Shown here piece by piece: positions 31,555 to 38,964 of a stretch of 40,205 bases of DNA. The stretch lies in NCBI GenBank assembly GCA_004554385.1, contig SFMO01000035.1, positions 1 through 40,205 on the forward strand, written 5' to 3'. Under the pieces are notes generated by a model. It was not told the DNA's origin. It searched no databases and saw only the letters and a program-made list of their open reading frames with translations. The translations under genes and the position numbers were made by a program. The DNA comes from Ruminococcus flavefaciens (lineage in GTDB: Bacteria > Bacillota > Clostridia > Oscillospirales > Ruminococcaceae). The stretch's first letter is position 1. Each line of letters opens with the position of its first letter.

Positions 31555-32633
31555 TGCCCGTATATAAGGACAAAAACGGCACTTGGTATGTCATGACTCG
31601 CTGTGATGACTGGCAGGGGCAGCGCAAGCAGAAGTGCAAGCGTGGCTTCAAGACAAAGCGTGAGGCTCAGGATTGGGAGTGCAGATTTCTTCTTCAGCAG
31701 GGCGGCGACCTCGATATGCTGTTCAAGGACTTCTACAAGCTGTATGAGCAGGACATGAAAGCCCGTTTAAAGCAGAACACCTGGGAGCATAAGGCTTGTG
31801 TCATCAAGTCGAAGATACTGCCCTATTTCGGGGAGAAGTCCATGAAAGACATCCAGGCAAGGGACGTGCTGACGTGGCAGAATGAACTGCTCCGTCACCG
31901 TGACAAACACGGCAAGCCCTATTCGGAGACCTACCTGAAGAACCTGCATAATCAGCTCTCTTGTATCTTCAATCATGCTGTCCGCTACTACGATCTGAGT
32001 ACCAACCCCACAGCCAAGGCAGGAAGCATCGGCGTGAAGAATGCCAAAGAGATGAACTTCTGGACGAAAGACGAGTATATGCAGTTCTCCGAGGTCATGA
32101 TGGATAAGCCGATCTCGTTCTATGCTTTCGAGATGCTGTACTGGTGCGGTATCCGTCTCGGTGAGCTGCTGGCTCTCACGACTGCGGACTTCGATTTCAA
32201 GAACAGAAAGCTCCGCATCAACAAGTCCTATCAGCGTCTCAAGGGGCAGGACGTCATCACAGAGCCGAAGACCAAGAAAAGCAATCGCACCATTGAAATG
32301 CCCGATTTTCTTTGTGAGGAGATGCAGGAGTATTTCAGTATGCTGTATGACCAGAAGCCTGATGAGCGGATCTTCCCCATATCCAAGAGCTATCTGCACC
32401 ATGAGATGGACAGGGGTGTGAAAGCAACAGGCTTGAAGCGAATCCGCATTCACGATCTACGTCACAGCCATGTTTCGCTCCTGATCGAGCTGAGCTTCTC
32501 GGCTGTTGCTATCGCTGACCGTGTGGGACATGAGAGCATCGAGATCACTTACCGTTACGCACACCTGTTCCCGTCCAAGCAGGCGGAAATGGCGAATAGG
32601 CTCGGTGAGCTGAAGAAGGGGGGGGGATTTTAA
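31554..32633 (+). CDS. int: tyrosine recombinase (integrase)
   Basis: 359 aa. The N-terminal MPVYKDKNGTWYVMTRCDDWQG is an AP2-like arm-binding domain. A SAM-like core-binding domain follows at about 60-150 and the catalytic domain from about 165. Catalytic residues are R in CGIRLGELL, K in EPKTKKSNR, H-x-x-R in HDLRHSH, H in VGHESIEITYRYAH and that motif's Tyr. The catalytic set is complete and the length normal. It is the likely enzyme for guaA integration, although it does not lie next to attL. The last codons include nine consecutive G (32618-32626), a possible slippage tract. Confidence 0.95.
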   Translation: MPVYKDKNGTWYVMTRCDDWQGQRKQKCKRGFKTKREAQDWECRFLLQQGGDLDMLFKDFYKLYEQDMKARLKQNTWEHKACVIKSKILPYFGEKSMKDIQARDVLTWQNELLRHRDKHGKPYSETYLKNLHNQLSCIFNHAVRYYDLSTNPTAKAGSIGVKNAKEMNFWTKDEYMQFSEVMMDKPISFYAFEMLYWCGIRLGELLALTTADFDFKNRKLRINKSYQRLKGQDVITEPKTKKSNRTIEMPDFLCEEMQEYFSMLYDQKPDERIFPISKSYLHHEMDRGVKATGLKRIRIHDLRHSHVSLLIELSFSAVAIADRVGHESIEITYRYAHLFPSKQAEMANRLGELKKGGGF

Positions 32634-32734
32634 TGTCAGCAAAGAATTATAGAGGGAGAACTGATTTAGCGCTTATAAAGAACGGAAAACAAACCTGTCC
32701 ATATTCTCGTATCATCATTCGCAAAAAGAGGTGA
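32633..32734 (+). CDS. 33-aa basic small ORF between int and the cargo
   Basis: The ATG at 32633 overlaps the int stop (TAATG). The product MSAKNYRGRTDLALIKNGKQ continues to RIIIRKKR and is strongly basic. A G/A-rich stretch upstream serves as ribosome binding site. It ends 6 bp before the DUF262 start. No homology is recognised. It may be a small regulator or a leader for coupled translation. Confidence 0.5.
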   Translation: MSAKNYRGRTDLALIKNGKQTCPYSRIIIRKKR

Positions 32735-32740
32735 TTTGTT

Positions 32741-33835
32741 ATGAAAATCGAACTGAAAGAGATTACAGTCCGTGAAGTTACAGAAGACTATCAGGACAGT
32801 GCTGAAAAAGGTGTGACTGGTTACGGTGGTAAACTGAATATCCGTCCTGCATTTCAGCGTGAGTTCGTCTATGGTCAGAAAGAACGTGATGCCGTTCTTG
32901 ATACCGTCATGAAAGGCTTTCCGCTGAATGTCATGTACTGGTGTGCAACCGATGACGGTACATTTGAGCTTTTGGACGGGCAGCAGCGCACGATCAGCCT
33001 GTGTCAGTATGTGAGCGGCGATTTCTCTATCGGCAACCGTTACTTTCACAGTCTGACCGCAACGGAACAGAAGCAGATCCTCGACTATAAGCTCATGATA
33101 TACATCTGCACGGGCAACGACAAGGAGAAGCTCGACTGGTTCAGAACGATCAACATCGCAGGTGTGCAGCTCTCTGACCAGGAGCTTCGGAATGCTGTAT
33201 ACTCCGGCTCCTGGGTGTCGGATGCAAAGAGGTATTTCAGCAAGAATGGCTGTGCTGCTGTCAAGATCGGAGATAAGCTCCTGTCGGGCAAGATGATTCG
33301 CCAGGAATACCTTGAAACCGCTATCGAGTGGATAGCACTGCCGGAGGGCAAGTCTGTTGATCTCTATATGTCTGAACATCAACACGATAGCACCGCTGCT
33401 CCGCTGTGGATGTATTTCCAGACCGTCATTAACTGGGTGAATACCATTTTCCCGAGGTGGCGCAAGGAGATGAAGGGACTGGATTGGGGAAGGCTCTATC
33501 ATGAGCATAAGAGTGATACTCTCGATCCTGCGGCATTGGAAACAAAAATAACCGCTCTTATGGCAGACAAGGAAGTCACCAAGAACAGCGGTATATATGA
33601 ATATCTGCTGACAGGAAAAGAAAAATATCTGAGCCTGCGTCAGTTTGACGAGGAAGATGCCCGCACAGCCTACGAACAACAGCAGGGTATCTGCCCGATC
33701 TGCAAAAAGCACTTCGAGTTCGATAAGATGCACGCTGATCATATCACGCCTTGGCACGCAGGCGGCAAGACCGTTCCGGAGAACTTGCAGATGCTGTGCA
33801 GGGATTGTAATTTGAAGAAGTCGGGGCAGGAATAA
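32741..33835 (+). CDS. DUF262-HNH protein, candidate restriction-type nuclease
   Basis: 364 aa. The N-terminal DUF262 (ParB/GmrS-like) domain has RPAFQREFVYG (about 35-45) and DGQQRTISL (79-87), the latter being the family's nucleotide-binding motif. The C-terminal HNH has CPIC (318-321), ADHITPWHAGG, ENLQMLCRDCN. The combination of a DUF262 module with an HNH nuclease is typical of type IV-like restriction proteins (GmrSD, SspE-like). GAGGTGAT precedes the ATG. It is likely transcribed from the xis-int side, as no separate promoter is visible. Confidence 0.85.
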   Translation: MKIELKEITVREVTEDYQDSAEKGVTGYGGKLNIRPAFQREFVYGQKERDAVLDTVMKGFPLNVMYWCATDDGTFELLDGQQRTISLCQYVSGDFSIGNRYFHSLTATEQKQILDYKLMIYICTGNDKEKLDWFRTINIAGVQLSDQELRNAVYSGSWVSDAKRYFSKNGCAAVKIGDKLLSGKMIRQEYLETAIEWIALPEGKSVDLYMSEHQHDSTAAPLWMYFQTVINWVNTIFPRWRKEMKGLDWGRLYHEHKSDTLDPAALETKITALMADKEVTKNSGIYEYLLTGKEKYLSLRQFDEEDARTAYEQQQGICPICKKHFEFDKMHADHITPWHAGGKTVPENLQMLCRDCNLKKSGQE

Positions 33836-33857
33836 TATAATATATAGTTGAATTCCC

Positions 33858-33886
33858 TTGAAATAATACGGGTATTGTGGTATAAT
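33858..33886 (+). promoter_or_regulatory. promoter of the Ymh/DUF5677 gene pair
   Basis: TTGAAA (33858-33863), 17-bp spacer, TATAAT (33881-33886). It makes the two AT-rich cargo genes independent of the integrase region. Confidence 0.82.
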
Positions 33887-33927
33887 GTAGATATACTTGA
33901 TAACTGTGTTGTTTCAGGGGGATTTTT

Positions 33928-34653
33928 ATGATGATTAATAAAATACATGAATTGCAAAACTATCTCAATACTCTTTCCGCATCTATAATGATGCCTTCAA
34001 ATATAATTCCTGCTTACGATGTAGCAAAAGCAAATGAAGCATTAACAATAATAGTTAAAGATACTGAATTATTATTTCCAATTATCAGTCAGAAGCTAAA
34101 TCATGCCAAAGATTATTTATTTCGATTTAATATTAACGGAACAGTAAATCCAAATCCTGTTGTGGTGGGACAAATTCTTGGGTATCTTAGTATTATACTG
34201 GAAAATGAACAGACTAAACAATCAGAGGAATGGAAGTGTATTCATCCATTAATTCTTCAATCATCACAAAAGCTTTACAGTGAAGGCAATTATGCAGAGG
34301 CGGCAGTAAATGCTTTTATTGAAATTAATGCCCGTGTAAAAAAATTATACAAAGTCAAACTACCAAACGAAACGGATATTCCTGATGGTGTAGAAGCTAT
34401 GAACAAGGTGTTTTCAGAAAAAAATACAATCGTTGAAATCTGCGACCGTACGACAGAAACTGGCAAGAACATACACAATGGTACAAGATTTATGTTAGTA
34501 GGTGCTATGTCTGCATTGCGTAATCCTAAATCTCACTCAAATGATGAACGAGCTACAGTTACAAAAGAAGAGGCTATGCGAAGATTAATGTTTGCCAGTC
34601 TTCTTATGTATAAGATTGATGATGCTGTAAAGTTTTCTGGCATTACGGAATAA
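33928..34653 (+). CDS. TIGR02391/Ymh-like protein
   Basis: 241 aa, clearly AT-rich. The C-terminal half (residues about 110-235) matches the Ymh family (PF09509/TIGR02391): HPLILQSSQKLYSEGNYAEAA, GVEAMNKVF, GTRFMLVGAMSALRNPKSHS and MFASLLMYKIDDA. The N-terminal about 100 residues are helical and not recognised. Ymh-type proteins are often found near restriction or phage-related genes; the biochemical function is not established. GGGGG precedes the ATG. The DUF5677 gene follows after 17 bp. Confidence 0.8.
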   Translation: MMINKIHELQNYLNTLSASIMMPSNIIPAYDVAKANEALTIIVKDTELLFPIISQKLNHAKDYLFRFNINGTVNPNPVVVGQILGYLSIILENEQTKQSEEWKCIHPLILQSSQKLYSEGNYAEAAVNAFIEINARVKKLYKVKLPNETDIPDGVEAMNKVFSEKNTIVEICDRTTETGKNIHNGTRFMLVGAMSALRNPKSHSNDERATVTKEEAMRRLMFASLLMYKIDDAVKFSGITE

Positions 34654-34670
34654 TTGATAGGAGCAAGTTT

Positions 34671-35669
34671 ATGGCTAACGACGAACTGAGAGAAATCTTT
34701 AACGAAACAATGGAATCTGTTATTTCAGAATGGTTAGAAGAAGGACTATCTGAAAAAGAAATATCAGAAAAACTAACAGAAGAAAAGATAAAAGACACAA
34801 TGCTTGCAATTATGGACAAATCTTCCGAAGACTCACTTTCTTTTTTCAAAGAGCATATGTATGAGATTGCCTATACTGAGCAGGCAAAAACGGATGAATT
34901 TGTTTCCAGACAAAGGCAGACTTGGGGCGCAGGATTAGCTGCTTCACAAGCAATGTATATCATGGCTGTTGAGTCGGCAGAACTATTCAGTAAATTTGTA
35001 GCTGAGGACTTGGATGATACAGAAAGAAAGCATAAACAGTATTCTTTCTTGGTGTTGCAACATATGCACGGTAGAGCTTGCCAGATTTTCTTGGAAATAT
35101 TCCACTTAATGAGGCTTGGGTTTGCAGATGGTGCATATGCTCGGTGGAGAACACTATATGAACTATGCTGCTGCGCAGATTTTATAAGGCATCATGGGGA
35201 AAAGATTGCAAAACAATACTATGAACAATCAAATACCGATGACCAAAATTATAGTTGGGCAAAAGGCGCTCTTGATGAGAAAGGAAATAAACTCGATGCT
35301 GGAAGCTTCAAAAAGATTCAAGAAATAGTAAACATTGACTCCGGCTGGTTGTCGCAATACAAATTGGCTTGCTTTATTACACACGCATCATCCCAAGGGA
35401 CTTTTGGAAAGCTTGCGAATGGAAGTACAGAAAACCTGATTCCTGTCGGGCATTCAAATTATGGTATTACAACCGCAGCAGAACATTCCGCAATATGTTT
35501 ATGCTGGATCACCGGAGAGTTTGTTACGTTATTCCATCATCTTGATTCAGATGCAAGATGTAAGTTATTAAGTGAATGGATCAAAGTGTTACGTGATGCA
35601 TATTTTACTGCTCATGAGGAAACATTCGGAGAAAAGCTTGGTGAAAATGAATCATCGAAAACCTCTTGA
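34671..35669 (+). CDS. DUF5677-like protein
   Basis: 332 aa. After an acidic helical N-terminus (about 1-60), the segment HMHGRACQIFLEIFHLMRLGFADGAYARWRTLYELCC, ADFIRHHGEKIAKQYYEQS and HASSQGTFGKL matches the DUF5677 family as I know it. These are all-helical proteins of unknown activity, seen in mobile and defence-type contexts. It shares the AT-rich composition and promoter with the Ymh-like gene. AGGAG precedes the ATG. It is the last gene before the right end. Confidence 0.75.
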   Translation: MANDELREIFNETMESVISEWLEEGLSEKEISEKLTEEKIKDTMLAIMDKSSEDSLSFFKEHMYEIAYTEQAKTDEFVSRQRQTWGAGLAASQAMYIMAVESAELFSKFVAEDLDDTERKHKQYSFLVLQHMHGRACQIFLEIFHLMRLGFADGAYARWRTLYELCCCADFIRHHGEKIAKQYYEQSNTDDQNYSWAKGALDEKGNKLDAGSFKKIQEIVNIDSGWLSQYKLACFITHASSQGTFGKLANGSTENLIPVGHSNYGITTAAEHSAICLCWITGEFVTLFHHLDSDARCKLLSEWIKVLRDAYFTAHEETFGEKLGENESSKTS

Positions 35670-35694
35670 CAACCGCCTCGATCTGCGCTATAAT
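35666..35694 (+). promoter_or_regulatory. outward-facing consensus promoter at the island's right end
   Basis: TTGACA (35666-35671), 17-bp spacer, TATAAT (35689-35694). It starts inside the DUF5677 stop region and points to attR. Only a 5-codon reading frame follows, so the product is probably a non-coding transcript. Confidence 0.85.
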
Positions 35695-35877
35695 ACCAAA
35701 TAAGGAGCAAGCTACCGGGCACATATTCTCCTATAAGTCGCTGGTTTTGGTTATCATGGCGCTAAAAAAATGATAACTCGGCATCAGTGGGCAGTATAGT
35801 ACAGAGCAAAATGTATAACTGAGATACCACAAAGCAAATCGCCTAAACAAGTTTGTTTAGTATTGGACGAAATCTGG
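35695..35877. other. island right-end non-coding region
   Basis: This stretch has no convincing gene. It contains a GTTATCA..TGATAAC inverted repeat (about 35750-35777) and the operator-like palindrome at 35843, then attR. It may hold integrase arm sites and a small transcript. Confidence 0.6.
35843..35860. promoter_or_regulatory. second TTGTTTAG operator near attR
   Basis: CTAAACAA-GT-TTGTTTAG, an 18-bp palindrome made of the same two octamers as at 31178 and 31201. Confidence 0.75.
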
Positions 35878-35891
35878 GGAGTGGGAATAAT
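35878..35891 (+). other. attR core
   Basis: GGAGTGGGAATAAT, identical to attL at the guaA end. With the next bases it forms the palindrome GGGAAT-A-ATTCCC. Confidence 0.85.
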
Positions 35892-36128
35892 TCCCGAAGC
35901 GCTGCCAGCGGCAGAAGAAGCGAGGGAATTATTGCGCAGCGGTCGAAATATGCAAGCGAAAGCGAAGCAGATTTCGGGAACCACAAGAGGGTACCGCTTC
36001 CCGAAGCGCTGCCAGCGGCAGAAGAAGCGAGGGAATTATTGCGCAGCGGTCGGAATATGCAAGCGAAAGCGAAGCAGATTTCGGGAACCGCAAGAGGGTA
36101 CCGCTTCCCGAAGCGCTGCCAGCGGCAG
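35891..36128. repeat. 107-bp tandem repeat, 2.2 copies
   Basis: Units 35891-35997 and 35998-36104 differ at two positions and are followed by a 24-bp partial copy (36105-36128). Each contains TTCGGGAA..TTCCCGAA and CTGCC-AGC-GGCAG inverted repeats. The period is not a multiple of three. It starts at the edge of attR and probably lay downstream of guaA before the island arrived. Confidence 0.93.
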
Positions 36129-36143
36129 ATACAGCAAAAGAAA

Positions 36144-36172
36144 AAGAGCTGACTTCAAGGTCAGCTCTTTTT
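36144..36172. terminator. bidirectional terminator
   Basis: AAGAGCTGAC-ttcaag-GTCAGCTCTT with T and A tracts. It ends the SIMPL-domain gene on the minus strand and is probably the original guaA terminator on the plus strand. Confidence 0.92.
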
Positions 36173-36175
36173 GTT

Positions 36176-36784
36176 TTAGTCGATTATCCAGTCTATATCT
36201 ATGGTTTTGGATATCATTTTTGTGGGAAGCTTTATCATTGATTCGAGAGAATTACAGTTCATGCCGTCAGCTGATTTTGCAAGACACCTGTAAAGATCTG
36301 ACATGGGCTGCTCATAGCTTACTTCGTCAACACCCTTTATGGACTTGCCAAGGGAAGATGCGATAAATTCGGCTTTATCTCTTGAATTTGCAATAGCTGC
36401 GCTGATAACCTGTTTTTCCTTTTCAGCTTCGTCGGAGAGTGCGAACTCAACATCGTATAAAGTATCAGTTAGGTCTTCCATAAGAGAAGTTAGCTCCGAA
36501 AAAACTGCAAGGTCTGCGTTCATATCGACGGACAGCCTTTTTGTGTAGATATATGTGTTCTGAACGCTGTAATTCTCAGTCACTGAATCGTGTTCGAGTT
36601 TGAAGCTTTCAGGCTGTATTTTCAGCTTATCACGCATAAGTGCGAGAAACTGCTCGGTTTTGAGCTTTCCCGATGAAAGGGCTTCTCCGGAGGCAGGAGC
36701 TATTGAACGTATTGTAGTGCTGATACGGAAGATATCAACAGGAAAGACAAGTTCTGCCGTTCCTCTGACGCTTAGCTTGCTCAT
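36176..36784 (-). CDS. SIMPL (DUF541) domain protein
   Basis: 202 aa, no signal peptide, so cytoplasmic unlike many DUF541 proteins. LSVRGTAELVFPVDIFRISTTIRS opens the first strand region, and ISAAIANSRDKAEFIASSLGKSIKGVDEVSYEQ (about 128-160) is the characteristic SIMPL helix-strand segment. The function of the family is unclear; some members are periplasmic or signalling-associated. It is a single gene between the guaA terminator and tRNA-Ala. Confidence 0.8.
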   Translation of the reverse strand: MSKLSVRGTAELVFPVDIFRISTTIRSIAPASGEALSSGKLKTEQFLALMRDKLKIQPESFKLEHDSVTENYSVQNTYIYTKRLSVDMNADLAVFSELTSLMEDLTDTLYDVEFALSDEAEKEKQVISAAIANSRDKAEFIASSLGKSIKGVDEVSYEQPMSDLYRCLAKSADGMNCNSLESMIKLPTKMISKTIDIDWIID

Positions 36785-36859
36785 AAAATCAACTCCTAAA
36801 AAACAAACGCCCCGTATGCCGAGACGAAAAAATGTATAGTATTGCAGATAAAAATGAAC

Positions 36860-36935
36860 TGGTGGACTCGAAGGGGATCGAACCCTCGGCCTCTGCGTTG
36901 CGAACGCAGCGCTCTCCCAACTGAGCTACGAGCCC
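36860..36935 (-). tRNA. tRNA-Ala (CGC)
   Basis: 76 nt including encoded CCA. The acceptor GGGCTCG/CGAGTCC has the alanine identity pair G3-U70. The anticodon loop TTCGCAA gives CGC, and the T arm has GGTTCGATCC. Confidence 0.95.
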
Positions 36936-37002
36936 GTAAAAGTATTGTCAGAACGGAGTTCACGGAAACAACCGGCTGACGACATTTATTGAAGTCACAT
37001 TA

Positions 37003-37031
37003 ATTATAGCACTCCGCTCAGTTCAAGTCCA
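37003..37031 (-). promoter_or_regulatory. tRNA-Ala promoter
   Basis: Minus strand TGGACT (37031-37026), 17-bp spacer, TATAAT (37008-37003), about 68 bp before the mature 5' end. Confidence 0.6.
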
Positions 37032-37076
37032 TGAACACAGCAAAAAGTTTACGGTTTGTTCATATTTGATCTGTGC

Positions 37077-37105
37077 TTGACAATTCAGATCAAAACAGTT
37101 ATAAT
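37077..37105 (+). promoter_or_regulatory. consensus promoter of the HD nucleotidase-like gene
   Basis: TTGACA (37077-37082), 17-bp spacer, TATAAT (37100-37105). Confidence 0.92.
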
Positions 37106-37136
37106 CACAGTATTATATATTGGACGGAGTGGTAAT

Positions 37137-37700
37137 ATGAACGCGGCAGAATACCTGAAAATACTGCACACAGCCGAAAGACTTAAGGACACTGAGCGCC
37201 ACTGCACGACTTCAGGCAGACGAACAGAAAGTGTTGCGGAGCATAGCTGGCGAGTTGCGCTAATGGCGTTTCTATTGAGACGTGAATTTTCTGATGTCAA
37301 CGTTGACAAGGTTGTGGCAATGAGTCTCGTACACGATATGGGAGAATGTTTTACGGGAGATATCCCCACATTTATAAAAACTGATGCTGATCGTGAGAAG
37401 GAAGACTCACTGTTTACAAAATGGATATCGGAGCTGCCGGATGAAGTTTCAGAAGAGCTCTCCGGATTGCTTAGTGAGCTTGAAAAGCAGGAGACAAAGG
37501 AAGCGAAGCTGTGCAAGGCTCTTGACAAGCTTGAAGCACTGATACAGCATAATGAGTCACCGATAGATACATGGTCTGAGAATGAGTACGAGCTGAACAA
37601 GATCTATGCATTCAAGGAAACAGCGTTTTCCGAATGGCTGACTGAACTCAGAAAAGAGATCCTGTCTGAAACTCTTGACAAGATTGCAAATGAACAATAA
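37137..37700 (+). CDS. HD-domain 5'-nucleotidase-like protein (YfbR type)
   Basis: 187 aa. ILHTAERLKDTERHCTTSGRRTESVAEHSWRVALMAFLL and SLVHDMGECFTGDIPTF match the YfbR/HDDC2 group of HD hydrolases, which dephosphorylate deoxyribonucleoside monophosphates. The metal ligands H (EHSWR), HD (VHDMGE) and a later Asp (LDKLEALIQHN) are present. The start at 37137 lies just after the promoter with a GGAGTGGT ribosome binding site; the longer upstream frame would include the promoter itself. Confidence 0.9.
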   Translation: MNAAEYLKILHTAERLKDTERHCTTSGRRTESVAEHSWRVALMAFLLRREFSDVNVDKVVAMSLVHDMGECFTGDIPTFIKTDADREKEDSLFTKWISELPDEVSEELSGLLSELEKQETKEAKLCKALDKLEALIQHNESPIDTWSENEYELNKIYAFKETAFSEWLTELRKEILSETLDKIANEQ

Positions 37701-37731
37701 AAATGCGCTCTGACAGTTCAGAGCGCATTTT
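37701..37731. terminator. terminator of the HD nucleotidase-like gene
   Basis: AAATGCGCTCTGA-cagt-TCAGAGCGCATTT followed by TTG. It can also act on the tRNA-Leu transcript from the other strand. Confidence 0.92.
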
Positions 37732-37737
37732 GTGTAA

Positions 37738-37821
37738 TGCCGGCGGCGGGACTTGAACCCGCACGGTATTGCTACCAACGGATTTTGAGTCCGTCACGTC
37801 TGCCAATTCCATCACGCCGGC
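37738..37821 (-). tRNA. tRNA-Leu (CAA)
   Basis: 84-nt class II tRNA with long variable arm. The acceptor is GCCGGCG/CGCCGGC with discriminator A. The anticodon loop CTCAAAA gives CAA, reading UUG. The 3' CCA is not encoded. Confidence 0.95.
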
Positions 37822-37838
37822 GTTAATACAACAAATTA

Positions 37839-37867
37839 ATTATATCAAATCGGCAGTAAAAAGTCAA
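37839..37867 (-). promoter_or_regulatory. tRNA-Leu promoter
   Basis: Minus strand TTGACT (37867-37862), 17-bp spacer, TATAAT (37844-37839). Confidence 0.85.
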
Positions 37868-37887
37868 GAGTGGAACGATATTTTTTC

Positions 37888-38646
37888 TTATGTTGTTATA
37901 TTATAGACCGAAAGCGCATTGTCACACATGAAAAGTTGACGGTGCTCAGAGGAGAGTTCAAGACTTGCGGCAAAGTTCAGGTGTTCCTTCTGCGAGCAGC
38001 TGCCAAAATCCGAGCCGAATATGAATTTGTGCGGCATTGCAGCTATAGCAGCTTCCAATGACTTTTTTATTTTGGGCAGCAGCTTTCGGTCATCGGCAAC
38101 TGATGAGGTATCAAACCAGATATTAGCACAGCTCCCAAGTGTTTTGAAACACTGCTCCAAATCAGGATAAAAGCAGTGGCAGTAAACAAATCTGTTTTGC
38201 GGACGGAGTACGGCGAGCTCCTTCATATTATCGGGAGCAGAATATCTGGAGTTATCCCAGCCTGTATGAAAAAGAACAGGAACATCGAACTCCGCGGCGA
38301 GGTCATAAACAGGATTCAAAATATCATCTGTGCAGTAGAAGCTCTCATGTCCCGTATAGAGCTTCAGACCGACTATCTCATTATTTCTGAGCAGTTCTCT
38401 GCAAAGTCCGAGCTGCTCATCAAAGCTGATAAACGGGCTTATACCTGCGATGACTTTTATCATTGAACTGCCGCAGAAAATCTCTGTGCAGTCCCGGACC
38501 GAGCCGATACCGCTTTCGAGCTCGGAATCGGCGATAACTATACCCATGTCAACATCGTTACAGCGGAGCTCCGCTTTGAGAGCAGCACCCTTTGATGGAA
38601 AATCGGGATAGTCAACAGGAAGATGCAAGTGGGAATCTATTATCAT
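37888..38646 (-). CDS. amidohydrolase-family (PF04909) metal-dependent hydrolase
   Basis: 252 aa. MIIDSHLHLPVDYPDF carries the HxH pair. VGLKLYTGHESFY, VPVLFHTGWDNS and RFVYCHCFYPD give the next His ligands, and FIFGSDFGSC gives the C-terminal Asp. This is the amidohydrolase-2 TIM-barrel arrangement. The substrate is unknown. The gene is single, with its own promoter, and sits back to back with tRNA-Leu. No signal peptide. Confidence 0.85.
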   Translation of the reverse strand: MIIDSHLHLPVDYPDFPSKGAALKAELRCNDVDMGIVIADSELESGIGSVRDCTEIFCGSSMIKVIAGISPFISFDEQLGLCRELLRNNEIVGLKLYTGHESFYCTDDILNPVYDLAAEFDVPVLFHTGWDNSRYSAPDNMKELAVLRPQNRFVYCHCFYPDLEQCFKTLGSCANIWFDTSSVADDRKLLPKIKKSLEAAIAAMPHKFIFGSDFGSCSQKEHLNFAASLELSSEHRQLFMCDNALSVYNITT

Positions 38647-38686
38647 AAGGATTTCCTTTCGGCAGTAAATATTGTTTCTTTGTAAA

Positions 38687-38715
38687 AATATAGCATATTA
38701 TGGAGGTCAAGTCAA
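38687..38715 (-). promoter_or_regulatory. amidohydrolase gene promoter
   Basis: Minus strand TTGACT (38715-38710), 17-bp spacer, TATATT (38692-38687). Confidence 0.78.
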
Positions 38716-38814
38716 GTTATTCTTTAAAATGTAAAACGTGGTATATACGACGAGTTATCGTCCGCTTTTTTTGCGATGAAATAAAATTCTGCTGTACTTT
38801 TTTCGACGCGATTG

Positions 38815-38843
38815 TTGCTATTTTTACAATTTTGTGTTATAAT
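38815..38843 (+). promoter_or_regulatory. promoter of the GH25 lipoprotein gene
   Basis: TTGCTA (38815-38820), 17-bp spacer, TATAAT (38838-38843). It leaves a leader of about 115 nt with no recognised structure. The rest of the 318-bp gap (38647-38964) holds only this and the amidohydrolase promoter. Confidence 0.78.
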
Positions 38844-38964
38844 AATTCAAATAGTCGCATTATGGCGGCTGTCATATCGGATTTTGTTCAAGGAGCGAAA
38901 ATTCTTTAATGTAGGATTTGATCCGTAATTAATATAATTCAGAATTTGTTTTGAAAGGTATAAT

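Larger units (their letters stand above)
30281..35891. mobile_element. guaA-integrated genomic island with candidate defence cargo
   Basis: The 14-bp sequence GGAGTGGGAATAAT occurs at the guaA 3' end (30281-30294) and again at 35878-35891; with one mismatch it extends to 17 bp. Between the copies are a repressor, an excisionase-like gene, a tyrosine recombinase and cargo genes. The guaA 3' end is a known insertion site for genomic islands in many bacteria. TGATAAC-type repeats lie inside both ends (30351-30376, 35750-35777) and could be integrase arm sites. No replication, mobilisation or structural phage gene is present, so the element is non-conjugative or depends on a helper. Confidence 0.88.

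Noticed and set aside
35891..36128. Possible CRISPR array
   Set aside because: Units are contiguous 107-bp duplications without short repeats separated by unique spacers, and no cas genes are near.
35863..36366. Open reading frame of about 167 aa through the 107-bp repeats
   Set aside because: The repeat period is not a multiple of three, the translation is low-complexity and basic, it runs through the terminator at 36144 and into the antisense of the SIMPL gene.
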